Part shown: positions 1-6,635 of the stretch, one piece after another
Numbering within the stretch: position 1 is the stretch's first letter
Layout of the letters: each line of letters starts with the position of its first letter
NCBI GenBank assembly: GCA_030039815.1
Contig: JASHUW010000516.1
Coordinates: 1 to 24,309, forward strand
Reading direction: 5' to 3'
DNA length: 24,309 nt
Origin: Alphaproteobacteria bacterium
GTDB taxonomy: Bacteria; Pseudomonadota; Alphaproteobacteria; ATCC43930; CGMCC-115725
Notes under the pieces: generated by a model
What the model was told of the DNA's origin: nothing
Seen by the model: the letters and a program-made list of their open reading frames with translations, nothing else
The model's database searches: none
Made by a program: the position numbers and the translations under genes

Positions 1-89
1 CCTTCGACCCACGGCCTGGTCTGAAAATCAGGGCATTCGAGATCGGACAGACGCTTGGCGTAGTCCGGAGGCAGTTTTTCGAGACGCAT
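1..89 (-). CDS. N-terminus of an unidentified protein (partial), possibly selenoprotein-B-like reductase family
   Basis: Only the first 29 codons or so are inside the window; the gene runs off the left edge. An ATG at 89-87 is preceded by a purine-rich ribosome binding site (GGGAG about 6 nt upstream), and the frame stays open to the edge. The visible protein starts MRLEKLPPDYAKRLSDLECP and continues with an FQTRPWVE-like stretch. This resembles, from memory, the N-terminus of proteobacterial proteins annotated as glycine/sarcosine/betaine/D-proline reductase selenoprotein B-like, but too little is present to assign a family. It lies 38 nt downstream of the M20 peptidase on the same strand, so the two are probably cotranscribed. 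The start is well supported; the function is a guess. Confidence 0.55.
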   Translation of the reverse strand, partial: MRLEKLPPDYAKRLSDLECPDFQTRPWVE

Positions 90-127
90 ACCCACTCCCT
101 CGTCCGACTGCGGCCAGTGTAGCCCAT

Positions 128-1519
128 TCAATTGCGCGTAGGTACGCCTTCTTCGCCGAGGTCCCAATAAATCCCGGTCATCACCGCCAGCGCCTCGCGG
201 GCAATGGGGGCGAGCATGTGCTCGTTGGGCGCGTGCTGCGAGCACGAGGCGTAGGAATGCGGGACCCAGATCGTCGGCAGGCCGAGATCGCTGGCGAAAA
301 TGTCGTTGGGCAGCGAGCCGCCGAGATTGGGCAAGATCGCCGGGCGCTTGCCGGTGGTCTCGGCGATCGAGCGAGCCGCCCAGCGCACCCAGTCATGATC
401 GGGATCGAGCCGGGTCGCCGGGAAATAGGCTTTTTTCCACGGCTCGATTTTCACCATCGGAAAGCCGGCCCGATCGAGATGGCGGCGCAGCGCCGGCATG
501 AACTCCTCAGGGTCGACGCCGACGACGAACCTGATCTGGCAGGTCGCGGTGGCCTTGGGCGGGATCGCGTTGACCGGGTTCTTCGGGTTGCCGGTGGTGA
601 ATGCCAGCACCTCGAAACTGCACCAGCCGAACACCTTTTCGCTGGGGGTCAGGCCCGGCTCGCCCCAATCGGGATCGATCTTGGGTGCGTCCTCGCCACC
701 CTCGACGGTGCAGTCGGCCAAGGCCACGCGCACCGAATTTGGCATCGCCTGAGGCACCCATTCCTTGATCTTGATCGCGCCCTTGTCGCTGGTGATCGAC
801 GCCAGCGCGTGCGCCAGGATGATGCCGGGGTTGGCGAGGAGCCCGCCCCAATTCCCCGAATGATGCCCGCCCTCGCGCAAATCGACGACGAGGTCGAAAT
901 TCATCGCGCCGCGCGCGCCGAGAAAGATGGTCGGCCGCTCCGGCGCGAGGCGCGGCCCGTCCGAGGCGATCAGCACATCCGCCTCGAGACGCGCCTTCTC
1001 GTCGCGGCAGATCTCGCGCAAGCCGGGCGAGCCGATCTCCTCGCCGGTTTCCAGCAGTAAAATGGAATTAAAGCCGAGCCGGCCGCGCGCGTTCAGCACG
1101 GTTTCGAGCGCGGCGATGTTGATCGAGTGCTGGCCCTTGTTGTCGGCGGTGCCGCGGCCGTAGAGCCGGTCGCCCTGTCGGGTCAGCGCCCACGGGGAGA
1201 GACCGTCGCGCCATTGCGACTCGAGCCCGCGAATCACGTCGCCATGGCCGTAGCCGAGCACGGTCGTCGCGGCATCTTTCTCGCGGCGCTCGGCGATGAG
1301 GATCGGCCCGCCGCGTACCGGATTGTCGAAGATCGTGCTCTCGAAGCCGAGCCGCCGCAGCGTCGGTGCGATCTCGTCGCCGAGATAGGCGCGCAGCACA
1401 AGGCCGCTGCCCTCAACCTGGCTTTCGGTCGGTATCGCGACCCGGCGCGCCAGATCGGTGGCAAACCCGCCTTCGTCGAAATAGGCCTCAACGGCAGCAA
1501 TAGCGGCGGCGCGGGTCAT
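128..1519 (-). CDS. M20-family zinc metallopeptidase
   Basis: This is a 463-aa member of the M20 peptidase/deacylase family, cytoplasmic enzymes that use two zinc ions to hydrolyse small peptides or N-acyl amino acids. Visible family motifs, numbered from the chosen start, are GHGDV (H92, D94), GRGTADNKG (metal-bridging D126), ETGEEIGSPG (catalytic E160 and metal ligand E161), ASDGP (D187) and a C-terminal SQHAPNEH (final metal ligand His). Between them lies a dimerisation-domain segment around GHHSGNWGG. The start at 1519 is preferred over an in-frame ATG six codons upstream because a strong GGGAGGG site sits about 6 nt before it. The length fits the carnosinase/ArgE/DapE-like branch with a long lid domain. 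The substrate cannot be told from sequence. It is divergent from the PBP gene and leads into the partial gene at the left edge. Confidence 0.9.
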   Translation of the reverse strand: MTRAAAIAAVEAYFDEGGFATDLARRVAIPTESQVEGSGLVLRAYLGDEIAPTLRRLGFESTIFDNPVRGGPILIAERREKDAATTVLGYGHGDVIRGLESQWRDGLSPWALTRQGDRLYGRGTADNKGQHSINIAALETVLNARGRLGFNSILLLETGEEIGSPGLREICRDEKARLEADVLIASDGPRLAPERPTIFLGARGAMNFDLVVDLREGGHHSGNWGGLLANPGIILAHALASITSDKGAIKIKEWVPQAMPNSVRVALADCTVEGGEDAPKIDPDWGEPGLTPSEKVFGWCSFEVLAFTTGNPKNPVNAIPPKATATCQIRFVVGVDPEEFMPALRRHLDRAGFPMVKIEPWKKAYFPATRLDPDHDWVRWAARSIAETTGKRPAILPNLGGSLPNDIFASDLGLPTIWVPHSYASCSQHAPNEHMLAPIAREALAVMTGIYWDLGEEGVPTRN

Positions 1520-1616
1520 CGGCCCTCCCGGGTGCAAGGGGCGGCAGCTAAGCAGGAATCTTTGGCGGCGTCAGCATCGTGGACCGCAAATTCGTCCAAT
1601 CTCCGCCACAGTTTGC

Positions 1617-1627
1617 GGCATAATGCC
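1617..1627. promoter_or_regulatory. 11-bp palindrome in the M20 peptidase / PBP divergent gap
   Basis: GGCATAATGCC is a perfect inverted repeat around a central A. It lies in the 192-nt gap between the divergently transcribed peptidase (start 1519) and PBP (start 1712). It contains CATAAT, which resembles a -10 box, but I see no convincing -35 at 16-18 nt. It could be an operator or part of a promoter for either gene. The rest of the gap shows no other clear signal. Confidence 0.25.
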
Positions 1628-1711
1628 CAGGGCTTGGGCGGTTTGAGGTCGCTGCGGGGGCCACGGCATGAGCGCGGTAGAAGGCTGCCGGCTGCGTTCC
1701 GGCAGGCGGTG

Positions 1712-3760
1712 ATGGCCGACCGGCCGCTTCGCGTCGACCCGAGCGAACGCGCTTCCGCCGGCGCGACGCGCGGTCGCCGCCCGTCCCCTCCTCCGTCGGG
1801 AAGCGGCGGGCCACCGAAACGCGGACGCGGACGCCGCCGGCTCCGCGGCTTCTGGAACCTGGCGCTGCTGCTCATCTTATGGGGCGCCATCCTCGGTGCC
1901 GGGGTGATCGGTTATTTCGCGCTGACTCTGCCGGACACCAATCAACTGACCGTCGCCGAGCGGCGGCCGAGCGTCACCATCCTGGCCGACGACGGCAGCA
2001 TCATCGCCACGTTCGGCGATCTGTTCGGCCAGCCGCTGACCTTGAAGGAGATGTCGCCGTGGCTGCCGAAAGCGGTGGTGGCAACGGAAGACCGGCGTTT
2101 CTATAGCCATTTCGGGATCGACCCGATCGGCCTGATTCGCGCCGCCTTCACCGATTTGCGGACCGGGCATGTGGTGCAGGGCGGCAGCACGATCACCCAG
2201 CAGCTTGCCAAGACCATCTTCCTCACCCCCGAGCGCAGCCTGTCGCGCAAAATCCGCGAGGCGCTGTTGGCGCTCTGGCTCGAGCACCGCTTCACCAAGG
2301 ACCAGATCCTCGAAATCTATTTGAACCGCGTCTATCTGGGCGCCGGTACGTACGGGGTGGACGCAGCCGCGCATCGCTATTTCGGCAAATCCGCGGCCAA
2401 GCTGAACCTGTACGAGAGCGCGGTGATCGCCGGGCTGTTGAAGGCGCCGACCCGCTTCAACCCGACCCGCGACAAGGACAAGACCATGGCGCGCGCGGCC
2501 CAGGTGCTTGACCTCATGGTCGAGACCGGCGCGATCGACCAGCAGCAGGCGGCAGCGGCCGAGAAGTCAGGCGCAGAACTCAACCGCGTGGCACTTGCCC
2601 AGCCGGGAGCGCGCTACTTCGCCGACTGGATCGCCGATCAGGTGCGCGACTTCGCCGGCACCGCCGACCGCGACCTGACCGTCCGCACCACGCTCGACCC
2701 GCGCATGCAGGGCGAGGCTGAGAACGCCGTCGGGAGCGCGCTGGCAAAAGACGGCATCAAGGACGCGGTGAGCCAAGGCGCGCTGGTCGCGATGACCCCG
2801 GACGGCGCGGTGCGCGCGATGGTCGGCGGCCGCGACTATAACGAAAGCCAGTTCAACCGCGCGACCCAGGCCGAACGCCAGCCCGGCTCGGCGTTCAAGC
2901 CGTTCGTCTATCTCGCCGGGATCGAGGCCGGGCTCAGACCCGACGACCATTTCATCGACGGGCCCATCCAGATCGGCAATTGGCGACCGCATAACTATAC
3001 GAACCGCTATCTCGGCGACGTCACCGTAGCCGAGGCGCTCGCCGAGTCGATCAACACCGTCGCCGCCCAAGTCGCGCAGCGCGCCGGCATTCCGAACGTC
3101 ATCGCGGTGGCGACCCGGCTCGGCATCACCTCCGATCTCGCACCCGATGCCAGCATCGCGCTCGGCACCAGCGACGTGAACCTGTTGGAGCTGGTTTCGG
3201 CCTACGCGCCCTTCGCCAATGGAGGAACCGGGGTCTTGGCCTATGGGATCAAGGAGATCACCGACACTGCCGGCAAGGTCATCTATCGCCGCACCGGCTC
3301 GGGGCCCGGCCAGGTCGTGCCGCCCGAGGAAGTCGGGCTGATGAATCAGATGCTGGCCGGGGTCATCGCGCACGGCACCGGCAGGGCGGCGGCGTTGCCG
3401 CGCCCGGCCGCAGGCAAGACCGGCACGACACAGGACTATAAGGACGCCTGGTTCATCGGCTACACCGCCGACCTCGTCGCCGGCGTCTGGATGGGCAACG
3501 ACGACAACACGCCGATGAACAAGGTCACCGGCGGCTCGCTGCCCGCACCGGTGTGGAAGGCCTTCATGCTCGCCGCGACCCAGGGCATGCCAATCCGCCC
3601 GCTGTCCAGCGCCCCCTTCCAGGCGGCGGCTGGAGAGACGACGATGGACCAGCTCTTCGGCCAGGCCGCCGTGCCGGTGCCGTTGACACCGCCGCAAAAT
3701 TTAGCGCCGTTGGGCGTCATCCCGGTCGGCACGGTGGTGCCGCCACCGCCGCGGAACTAA
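1712..3760 (+). CDS. Class A penicillin-binding protein (bifunctional transglycosylase/transpeptidase)
   Basis: This 682-aa bifunctional peptidoglycan synthase polymerises lipid II and cross-links stem peptides in the periplasm. Visible order: a basic, Pro/Gly-rich cytoplasmic tail (residues 1-46), one membrane segment (about 47-70), then a GT51 domain with EDRRFYSHFGID (catalytic E126), GGSTITQQLAK and the RKIREALLALWLE helix. The transpeptidase domain follows with SAFK (S393, K396), SIN (446-448) and KTGTT (569-573). The tail is Pro-rich. It is shorter than E. coli PBP1A (850 aa) and lacks the long OB-type insertion between the two domains, so it looks like a compact PBP1A-family paralogue rather than canonical MrcA. 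The frame is open far upstream to 1127, but that part overlaps the peptidase gene antisense and shows no family similarity; the ATG at 1712 gives the normal short tail before the membrane helix. The ribosome site is weak (AGGCGG). Confidence 0.93.
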   Translation: MADRPLRVDPSERASAGATRGRRPSPPPSGSGGPPKRGRGRRRLRGFWNLALLLILWGAILGAGVIGYFALTLPDTNQLTVAERRPSVTILADDGSIIATFGDLFGQPLTLKEMSPWLPKAVVATEDRRFYSHFGIDPIGLIRAAFTDLRTGHVVQGGSTITQQLAKTIFLTPERSLSRKIREALLALWLEHRFTKDQILEIYLNRVYLGAGTYGVDAAAHRYFGKSAAKLNLYESAVIAGLLKAPTRFNPTRDKDKTMARAAQVLDLMVETGAIDQQQAAAAEKSGAELNRVALAQPGARYFADWIADQVRDFAGTADRDLTVRTTLDPRMQGEAENAVGSALAKDGIKDAVSQGALVAMTPDGAVRAMVGGRDYNESQFNRATQAERQPGSAFKPFVYLAGIEAGLRPDDHFIDGPIQIGNWRPHNYTNRYLGDVTVAEALAESINTVAAQVAQRAGIPNVIAVATRLGITSDLAPDASIALGTSDVNLLELVSAYAPFANGGTGVLAYGIKEITDTAGKVIYRRTGSGPGQVVPPEEVGLMNQMLAGVIAHGTGRAAALPRPAAGKTGTTQDYKDAWFIGYTADLVAGVWMGNDDNTPMNKVTGGSLPAPVWKAFMLAATQGMPIRPLSSAPFQAAAGETTMDQLFGQAAVPVPLTPPQNLAPLGVIPVGTVVPPPPRN

Positions 3761-3763
3761 AAA

Positions 3764-3846
3764 TCGTCCTTCCCGCCAAGGCGGGAACCCAGGGGCGAGC
3801 AATGAGCCCGTTGCCCCCCGGGGCCCCACTTACGCGGAAGCGACGA
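3764..3846. repeat. 83-bp palindromic repeat element with imperfect inverted ends
   Basis: The element begins TCGTCCTTCCCGCC and ends with GGAAGCGACGA, which match as imperfect inverted repeats of roughly 27 bp. The left end itself holds a perfect hairpin (3770-3787). The pattern, which reads like WVPALAG when translated, is the kind of small interspersed palindromic repeat found in many copies in high-GC Proteobacteria. It fills the gap between the convergent PBP and NIPSNAP genes. Copy number elsewhere in the genome cannot be seen here. Confidence 0.6.
3770..3787. terminator. Hairpin after the PBP gene, possible bidirectional terminator
   Basis: TTCCCGCC-AA-GGCGGGAA is a perfect 8-bp stem starting 9 nt after the PBP stop codon. 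There is no T-run after it on the plus strand, so intrinsic termination is uncertain. Its place between convergent genes suggests a transcription-end or mRNA-3'-end role. It is the left arm of the repeat element described at 3764-3846. Confidence 0.4.
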
Positions 3847-3853
3847 CAAGTGA

Positions 3854-4477
3854 CTAATGCAACGGCGAGAACGCCGCCGGGATCACGAACATATTTTCCT
3901 GGCGGACGAACTGACCGCGGGTCGCCGGCGGCCAGGCGCCAATCGCCTGCGCCTCGGCGCGAATGCGGAAGCGCTCGGCCGCATCCTTGTACGCCCAGAC
4001 ATGGATCCACTGGTTGAGCCCGCCCAATTCAGTCGAACCGCAGAACGCGAGCGGCGACAGCTTGGTGCGGCCTTCGATCCGCTCCGCCCAGCGCTCGGTC
4101 ACGGTCGGCAGCGCCCCCGGCAGCATCGTGTAGGTGCGGATCTCGTAGAGACCGCCGAGGCCGCGATCGCCCAGCGCTGGCGAAAACGGCGCGAGGTTGA
4201 TGATCTTTGATTCCATCTCTTCGATGAATTCGCCAATCGGCGGCGGCCAACCCGAGAGCTTCATTGCCTCCGCCCGCAGCTTTTCGCGCGCGGCCAGGCT
4301 CTCATAGGGCCAGCAATGGATGATGCGGTTGAGCGGGCCGACCTCGGTATGGAAGAACCCGCCAAGCGGCGCGACTTTGTTGCGGCCTGATTTTTCAAGG
4401 GCTTCGCCAAACCGCTTGACGACTTCAGGGATCGAGCCGGGCTTCACCCGGTAGGTGCGCATTTCGACGATCGCCAT
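3854..4477 (-). CDS. NIPSNAP family protein with two tandem domains
   Basis: The 207-aa product holds two copies of the NIPSNAP ferredoxin-like fold, about residues 1-100 and 108-207. Each begins with a similar strand (VEMRTYRVKPGSIPEV and YEIRTYTMLPGALPTV) and later has a matching strand (LNRIIHCWPYES and LNQWIHVWAYKD), so an internal duplication is visible. There is no signal peptide or membrane segment, so it is probably cytoplasmic. The biochemical role of bacterial NIPSNAP proteins is not settled; many lie near catabolic genes. A strong GGGGAGGA site precedes the ATG. It is downstream of a small hypothetical gene and nucleoside hydrolase on the same strand, and convergent with the PBP gene. 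The family call is confident; no function is claimed. Confidence 0.88.
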   Translation of the reverse strand: MAIVEMRTYRVKPGSIPEVVKRFGEALEKSGRNKVAPLGGFFHTEVGPLNRIIHCWPYESLAAREKLRAEAMKLSGWPPPIGEFIEEMESKIINLAPFSPALGDRGLGGLYEIRTYTMLPGALPTVTERWAERIEGRTKLSPLAFCGSTELGGLNQWIHVWAYKDAAERFRIRAEAQAIGAWPPATRGQFVRQENMFVIPAAFSPLH

Positions 4478-4568
4478 ATCTTGTCCTCCCCAATCCGGAT
4501 TGATGGCGACAATCTAACGGCCGAACCACGGGCCAGCACAAGCCCTAACCAGCGCCTCTCGCGATTGC

Positions 4569-4751
4569 TCAGCCGGCGGTCGCTTGTGCGGTTCGCCAGG
4601 CGATCTCCGTTTCGAGTTGAGCAATCATTCGCGCCAGATCACTGCGCTCGGGGTGAGCGCAGTGCAGCTCGTCATGCTTGGCGACGAGGTCGGCCAGCGC
4701 CTGCCGCAGCGGGCGAAGCCGGCTTAATGGATCGCTGGGGTGCTTGATCAT
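4569..4751 (-). CDS. Hypothetical 60-aa protein
   Basis: A small ORF of 60 codons begins MIKHPSDPLSRLRPLRQALA and ends with a helix-like LARMIAQLETEIAWRTAQ segment. The residue pattern suggests a short amphipathic or coiled-coil helical protein. It lies between the nucleoside hydrolase (84 nt upstream) and the NIPSNAP gene (91 nt downstream), all on the minus strand. The ribosome site is poor. A perfect 10-bp hairpin (4640-4664) lies within it, which could mean that the stretch works as RNA rather than protein. I do not recognise a family. Without it, the gap from 4478 to 4835 would hold nothing obvious. Confidence 0.45.
   Translation of the reverse strand: MIKHPSDPLSRLRPLRQALADLVAKHDELHCAHPERSDLARMIAQLETEIAWRTAQATAG
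4640..4664. repeat. Perfect 10-bp stem, 5-nt loop hairpin
   Basis: CACTGCGCTC and GAGCGCAGTG are exact inverted repeats around GGGGT. No T-run follows on either strand, so it is not a classical terminator. It falls inside the 60-aa hypothetical ORF. It may be an mRNA structure between the nucleoside hydrolase and NIPSNAP genes. Confidence 0.5.
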
Positions 4752-4835
4752 GAGAGCAATCTTGACGAGCGACTATAACGGGATGGGCGCGATCCGGGCA
4801 GAAATCGCCTTGCGTTAAGCAATTAACCGCGGTCG

Positions 4836-5762
4836 TCATCGCGGGATGGACGAACCGCTCAGCCGTTCTTCCAGCAACGCGTAAACGCCCTCCGCATCGA
4901 CGGTGCGGAGCACCTTCGCGTTTACCGGGCGACCGCTGACGCCGCGCCAATCGACGACCGTCATCCCAAGCGTCAGAGCGCTCTCGCATTCGATCGCGAC
5001 ATTGACACGGCTGCCTTGGAACAGCTTGGGGGCGAGCAGATAGGCGATGACGCAAGGGTCGTGCAGAGCACTCGGCTGCGCTCCGGACGGCTCCAGCAAT
5101 CGCGCCACCGCGGCCGCGACCGGGCCGCCCAGAGCCGCGACGCGGGCAATGCGCTCGGGCGTGCTGCGCACCTGGTGGGTGACGTCGAGCGGGATCATCG
5201 TGATCGGCAACCCACTTTCGAACACCACCTGCGCGGCGTGCGGGTCGGCGTGGATGTTGAACTCCGCCGCCGGGGTCGTATTGCCGAGCGCGCGCGAGGC
5301 CCCGCCCATCAGCACCAGCTCGCCCACTCGCTCGACGATGTCGGGCGCCTTGATGACGGCCATCGCGACATTGGTGAGTGGCCCCAGCGCGCACCAGGTG
5401 ACGCTCTTTGCCGGGGCCGCGCGCATCAGATCGATCGTTGCATCGACGCCGTGCTCGGCCCTGAGCGCCATCGTCGGCGCCGGCAAGACCAGCGCTCCCA
5501 ACCCCGTTTCGCCGTGAAAATGCTCGGCTGTGATCGGCGGTCGGGTGATCGGCCGTCCGCAACCGGCGTACACGGCGATATTCGACCGCCCGCCCAGCTC
5601 ACAAATCGCTCGCGCATTCGCCTCGGTGACTGCAAGCGGCATGTTGCCCGCCACCGCGACCACGGCGTCGACCTCAAGCTCGGTCGAAGCGAGCGCCAGG
5701 AGGATCGCGACGGCGTCGTCGATGCCGGGATCGGTGTCGATGATGATGTGGCGCGCTGTCAT
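4836..5762 (-). CDS. Nucleoside hydrolase (inosine-uridine preferring type)
   Basis: This 308-aa enzyme of the IUNH family cleaves the N-glycosidic bond of ribonucleosides to free base and ribose for salvage, using a bound calcium ion. The family signature is at the N-terminus: DTDPGIDDA (residues 9-17; the Asp cluster binds calcium). Further family features are LGPLTNVA, an ELVLMGGA strand, AEFNIHADPHAA, and HDPCVIAYLL, which carries the last calcium-binding Asp. Length matches the usual 300-320 aa. The ATG at 5762 starts three residues before the first strand of the fold; an upstream in-frame extension to 5876 would run into the lexA control region and adds no family sequence. The ribosome site is weak. 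It is divergent from lexA, and the SOS box is about 110 nt upstream. Substrate preference is not determined. Confidence 0.9.
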   Translation of the reverse strand: MTARHIIIDTDPGIDDAVAILLALASTELEVDAVVAVAGNMPLAVTEANARAICELGGRSNIAVYAGCGRPITRPPITAEHFHGETGLGALVLPAPTMALRAEHGVDATIDLMRAAPAKSVTWCALGPLTNVAMAVIKAPDIVERVGELVLMGGASRALGNTTPAAEFNIHADPHAAQVVFESGLPITMIPLDVTHQVRSTPERIARVAALGGPVAAAVARLLEPSGAQPSALHDPCVIAYLLAPKLFQGSRVNVAIECESALTLGMTVVDWRGVSGRPVNAKVLRTVDAEGVYALLEERLSGSSIPR

Positions 5763-5863
5763 GTTCTTGGAACCGTTGGCCTGAGAAAACCGGCGAAAAC
5801 CGACCCGCTCCACCATTCTAGGCCGGGCGCGACCGATTTGTGACGCGAGATTGTGCAACCCCC

Positions 5864-5892
5864 TTGACGGAACCAAAGTAGAACATTATATG
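5864..5892 (+). promoter_or_regulatory. lexA promoter
   Basis: TTGACG (5864-5869) is a near-consensus -35, followed after 17 nt by TATATG (5887-5892) as the -10. The ATG of lexA is about 40 nt further on, with GGGAG 8 nt before it. The spacer contains the SOS box, as expected for an autoregulated lexA. Confidence 0.65.
5870..5884. promoter_or_regulatory. LexA (SOS) box, GAAC-N7-GAAC
   Basis: GAACCAAAGTAGAAC is an exact match to the alphaproteobacterial LexA operator, the direct repeat GTTC-N7-GTTC read on the other strand. It sits between the -35 and -10 of the lexA promoter, where bound LexA would block RNA polymerase. A further single GTTC lies at 5906-5909. It could also influence the divergent nucleoside hydrolase gene. 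Confidence 0.85.
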
Positions 5893-5930
5893 GTGTTTTG
5901 GATTTGTTCCGCCACTAGCGGGAGTTAGCC

Positions 5931-6635
5931 ATGCTTACCAGGAAACAGCACGAGCTGTTGATGTTCATCAACCAACGGCTGACCGCGACCGGCGTGTCCC
6001 CCTCCTTCGACGAAATGAAGGACGCCCTGAACCTTCGCTCCAAATCGGGCATCCACCGCCTGATCAGCGGCCTGGAGGAGCGCGGCTTCATCCGCCGCCT
6101 GCCCCACCGCGCCCGAGCCTTGGAGGTCATCAAGCTGCCCGAGGAAGTCGCGATCCCTAGCGCGGCCGAAAAGAATCGCTTTTCGCCGACCGTGATCCGC
6201 GGCGATTTCTCGGGCGCATTGCCCGGCTCGTCGGTGTCAACGGACAGCGAGGCGGTCGAGCTTCCGCTCTACGGTCGCATTGCCGCCGGCACCCCGATCG
6301 AGGCGCTGCGCGACCAGTCGGTCAGCATTGGCGTGCCTGCCGCGCTGCTCGGCCATAGCGGCGAGCATTACGCGCTCGAGGTCGCCGGCGACAGCATGGT
6401 GGACGCTGGCATTCTCGATGGCGATACTGTCATCATTCAGCGCTGCGAGACTGCGGATAACGGTTCGATCGTCGTGGCTCTCGTCGACAATCTGGAGGTG
6501 ACGTTGAAACGCCTGCGCCGCCGCGGCGCCTCGATCGCCCTGGAGCCCGCCAACCAGGCCTATGAGACGCGCATCTTCGGTCCGGACCGGGTAAAGGTGC
6601 AGGGTAAGCTCGTGGGACTTCTGCGCCGCTATTGA
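5931..6635 (+). CDS. lexA: LexA SOS repressor
   Basis: The 234-aa product is the SOS-response repressor. The N-terminal winged helix-turn-helix (about 1-70) contains GVSPSFDEMKDALNL and the recognition region RSKSGIHRLISGLEERGFI. The C-terminal S24 autoprotease domain has the self-cleavage site A119-G120 in GRIAAGTPIEA, catalytic S155 in AGDSMVDAGI and catalytic K193 in VTLKRLRR. The linker (about 72-105) is longer than in E. coli LexA (202 aa), as is common in Alphaproteobacteria. RecA filaments on single-stranded DNA trigger cleavage. The gene has its own promoter with a perfect SOS box and a clear ribosome site. Its stop codon overlaps the TTG start of the next gene by 4 nt. Confidence 0.97.
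   Translation: MLTRKQHELLMFINQRLTATGVSPSFDEMKDALNLRSKSGIHRLISGLEERGFIRRLPHRARALEVIKLPEEVAIPSAAEKNRFSPTVIRGDFSGALPGSSVSTDSEAVELPLYGRIAAGTPIEALRDQSVSIGVPAALLGHSGEHYALEVAGDSMVDAGILDGDTVIIQRCETADNGSIVVALVDNLEVTLKRLRRRGASIALEPANQAYETRIFGPDRVKVQGKLVGLLRRY

Noticed and set aside
1127..1711. Upstream extension of the PBP reading frame
   Set aside because: It overlaps the M20 peptidase antisense, lacks family similarity and would put 195 extra residues before the membrane helix. The ATG at 1712 fits the family.
2567..3697. 376-codon minus-strand frame inside the PBP gene
   Set aside because: An antisense shadow, with no domain and composition set by the PBP codons.
4672..5562. 296-codon alternate frame within the nucleoside hydrolase
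   Set aside because: It overlaps the nucleoside hydrolase in another frame on the same strand and does not carry the hydrolase signature.
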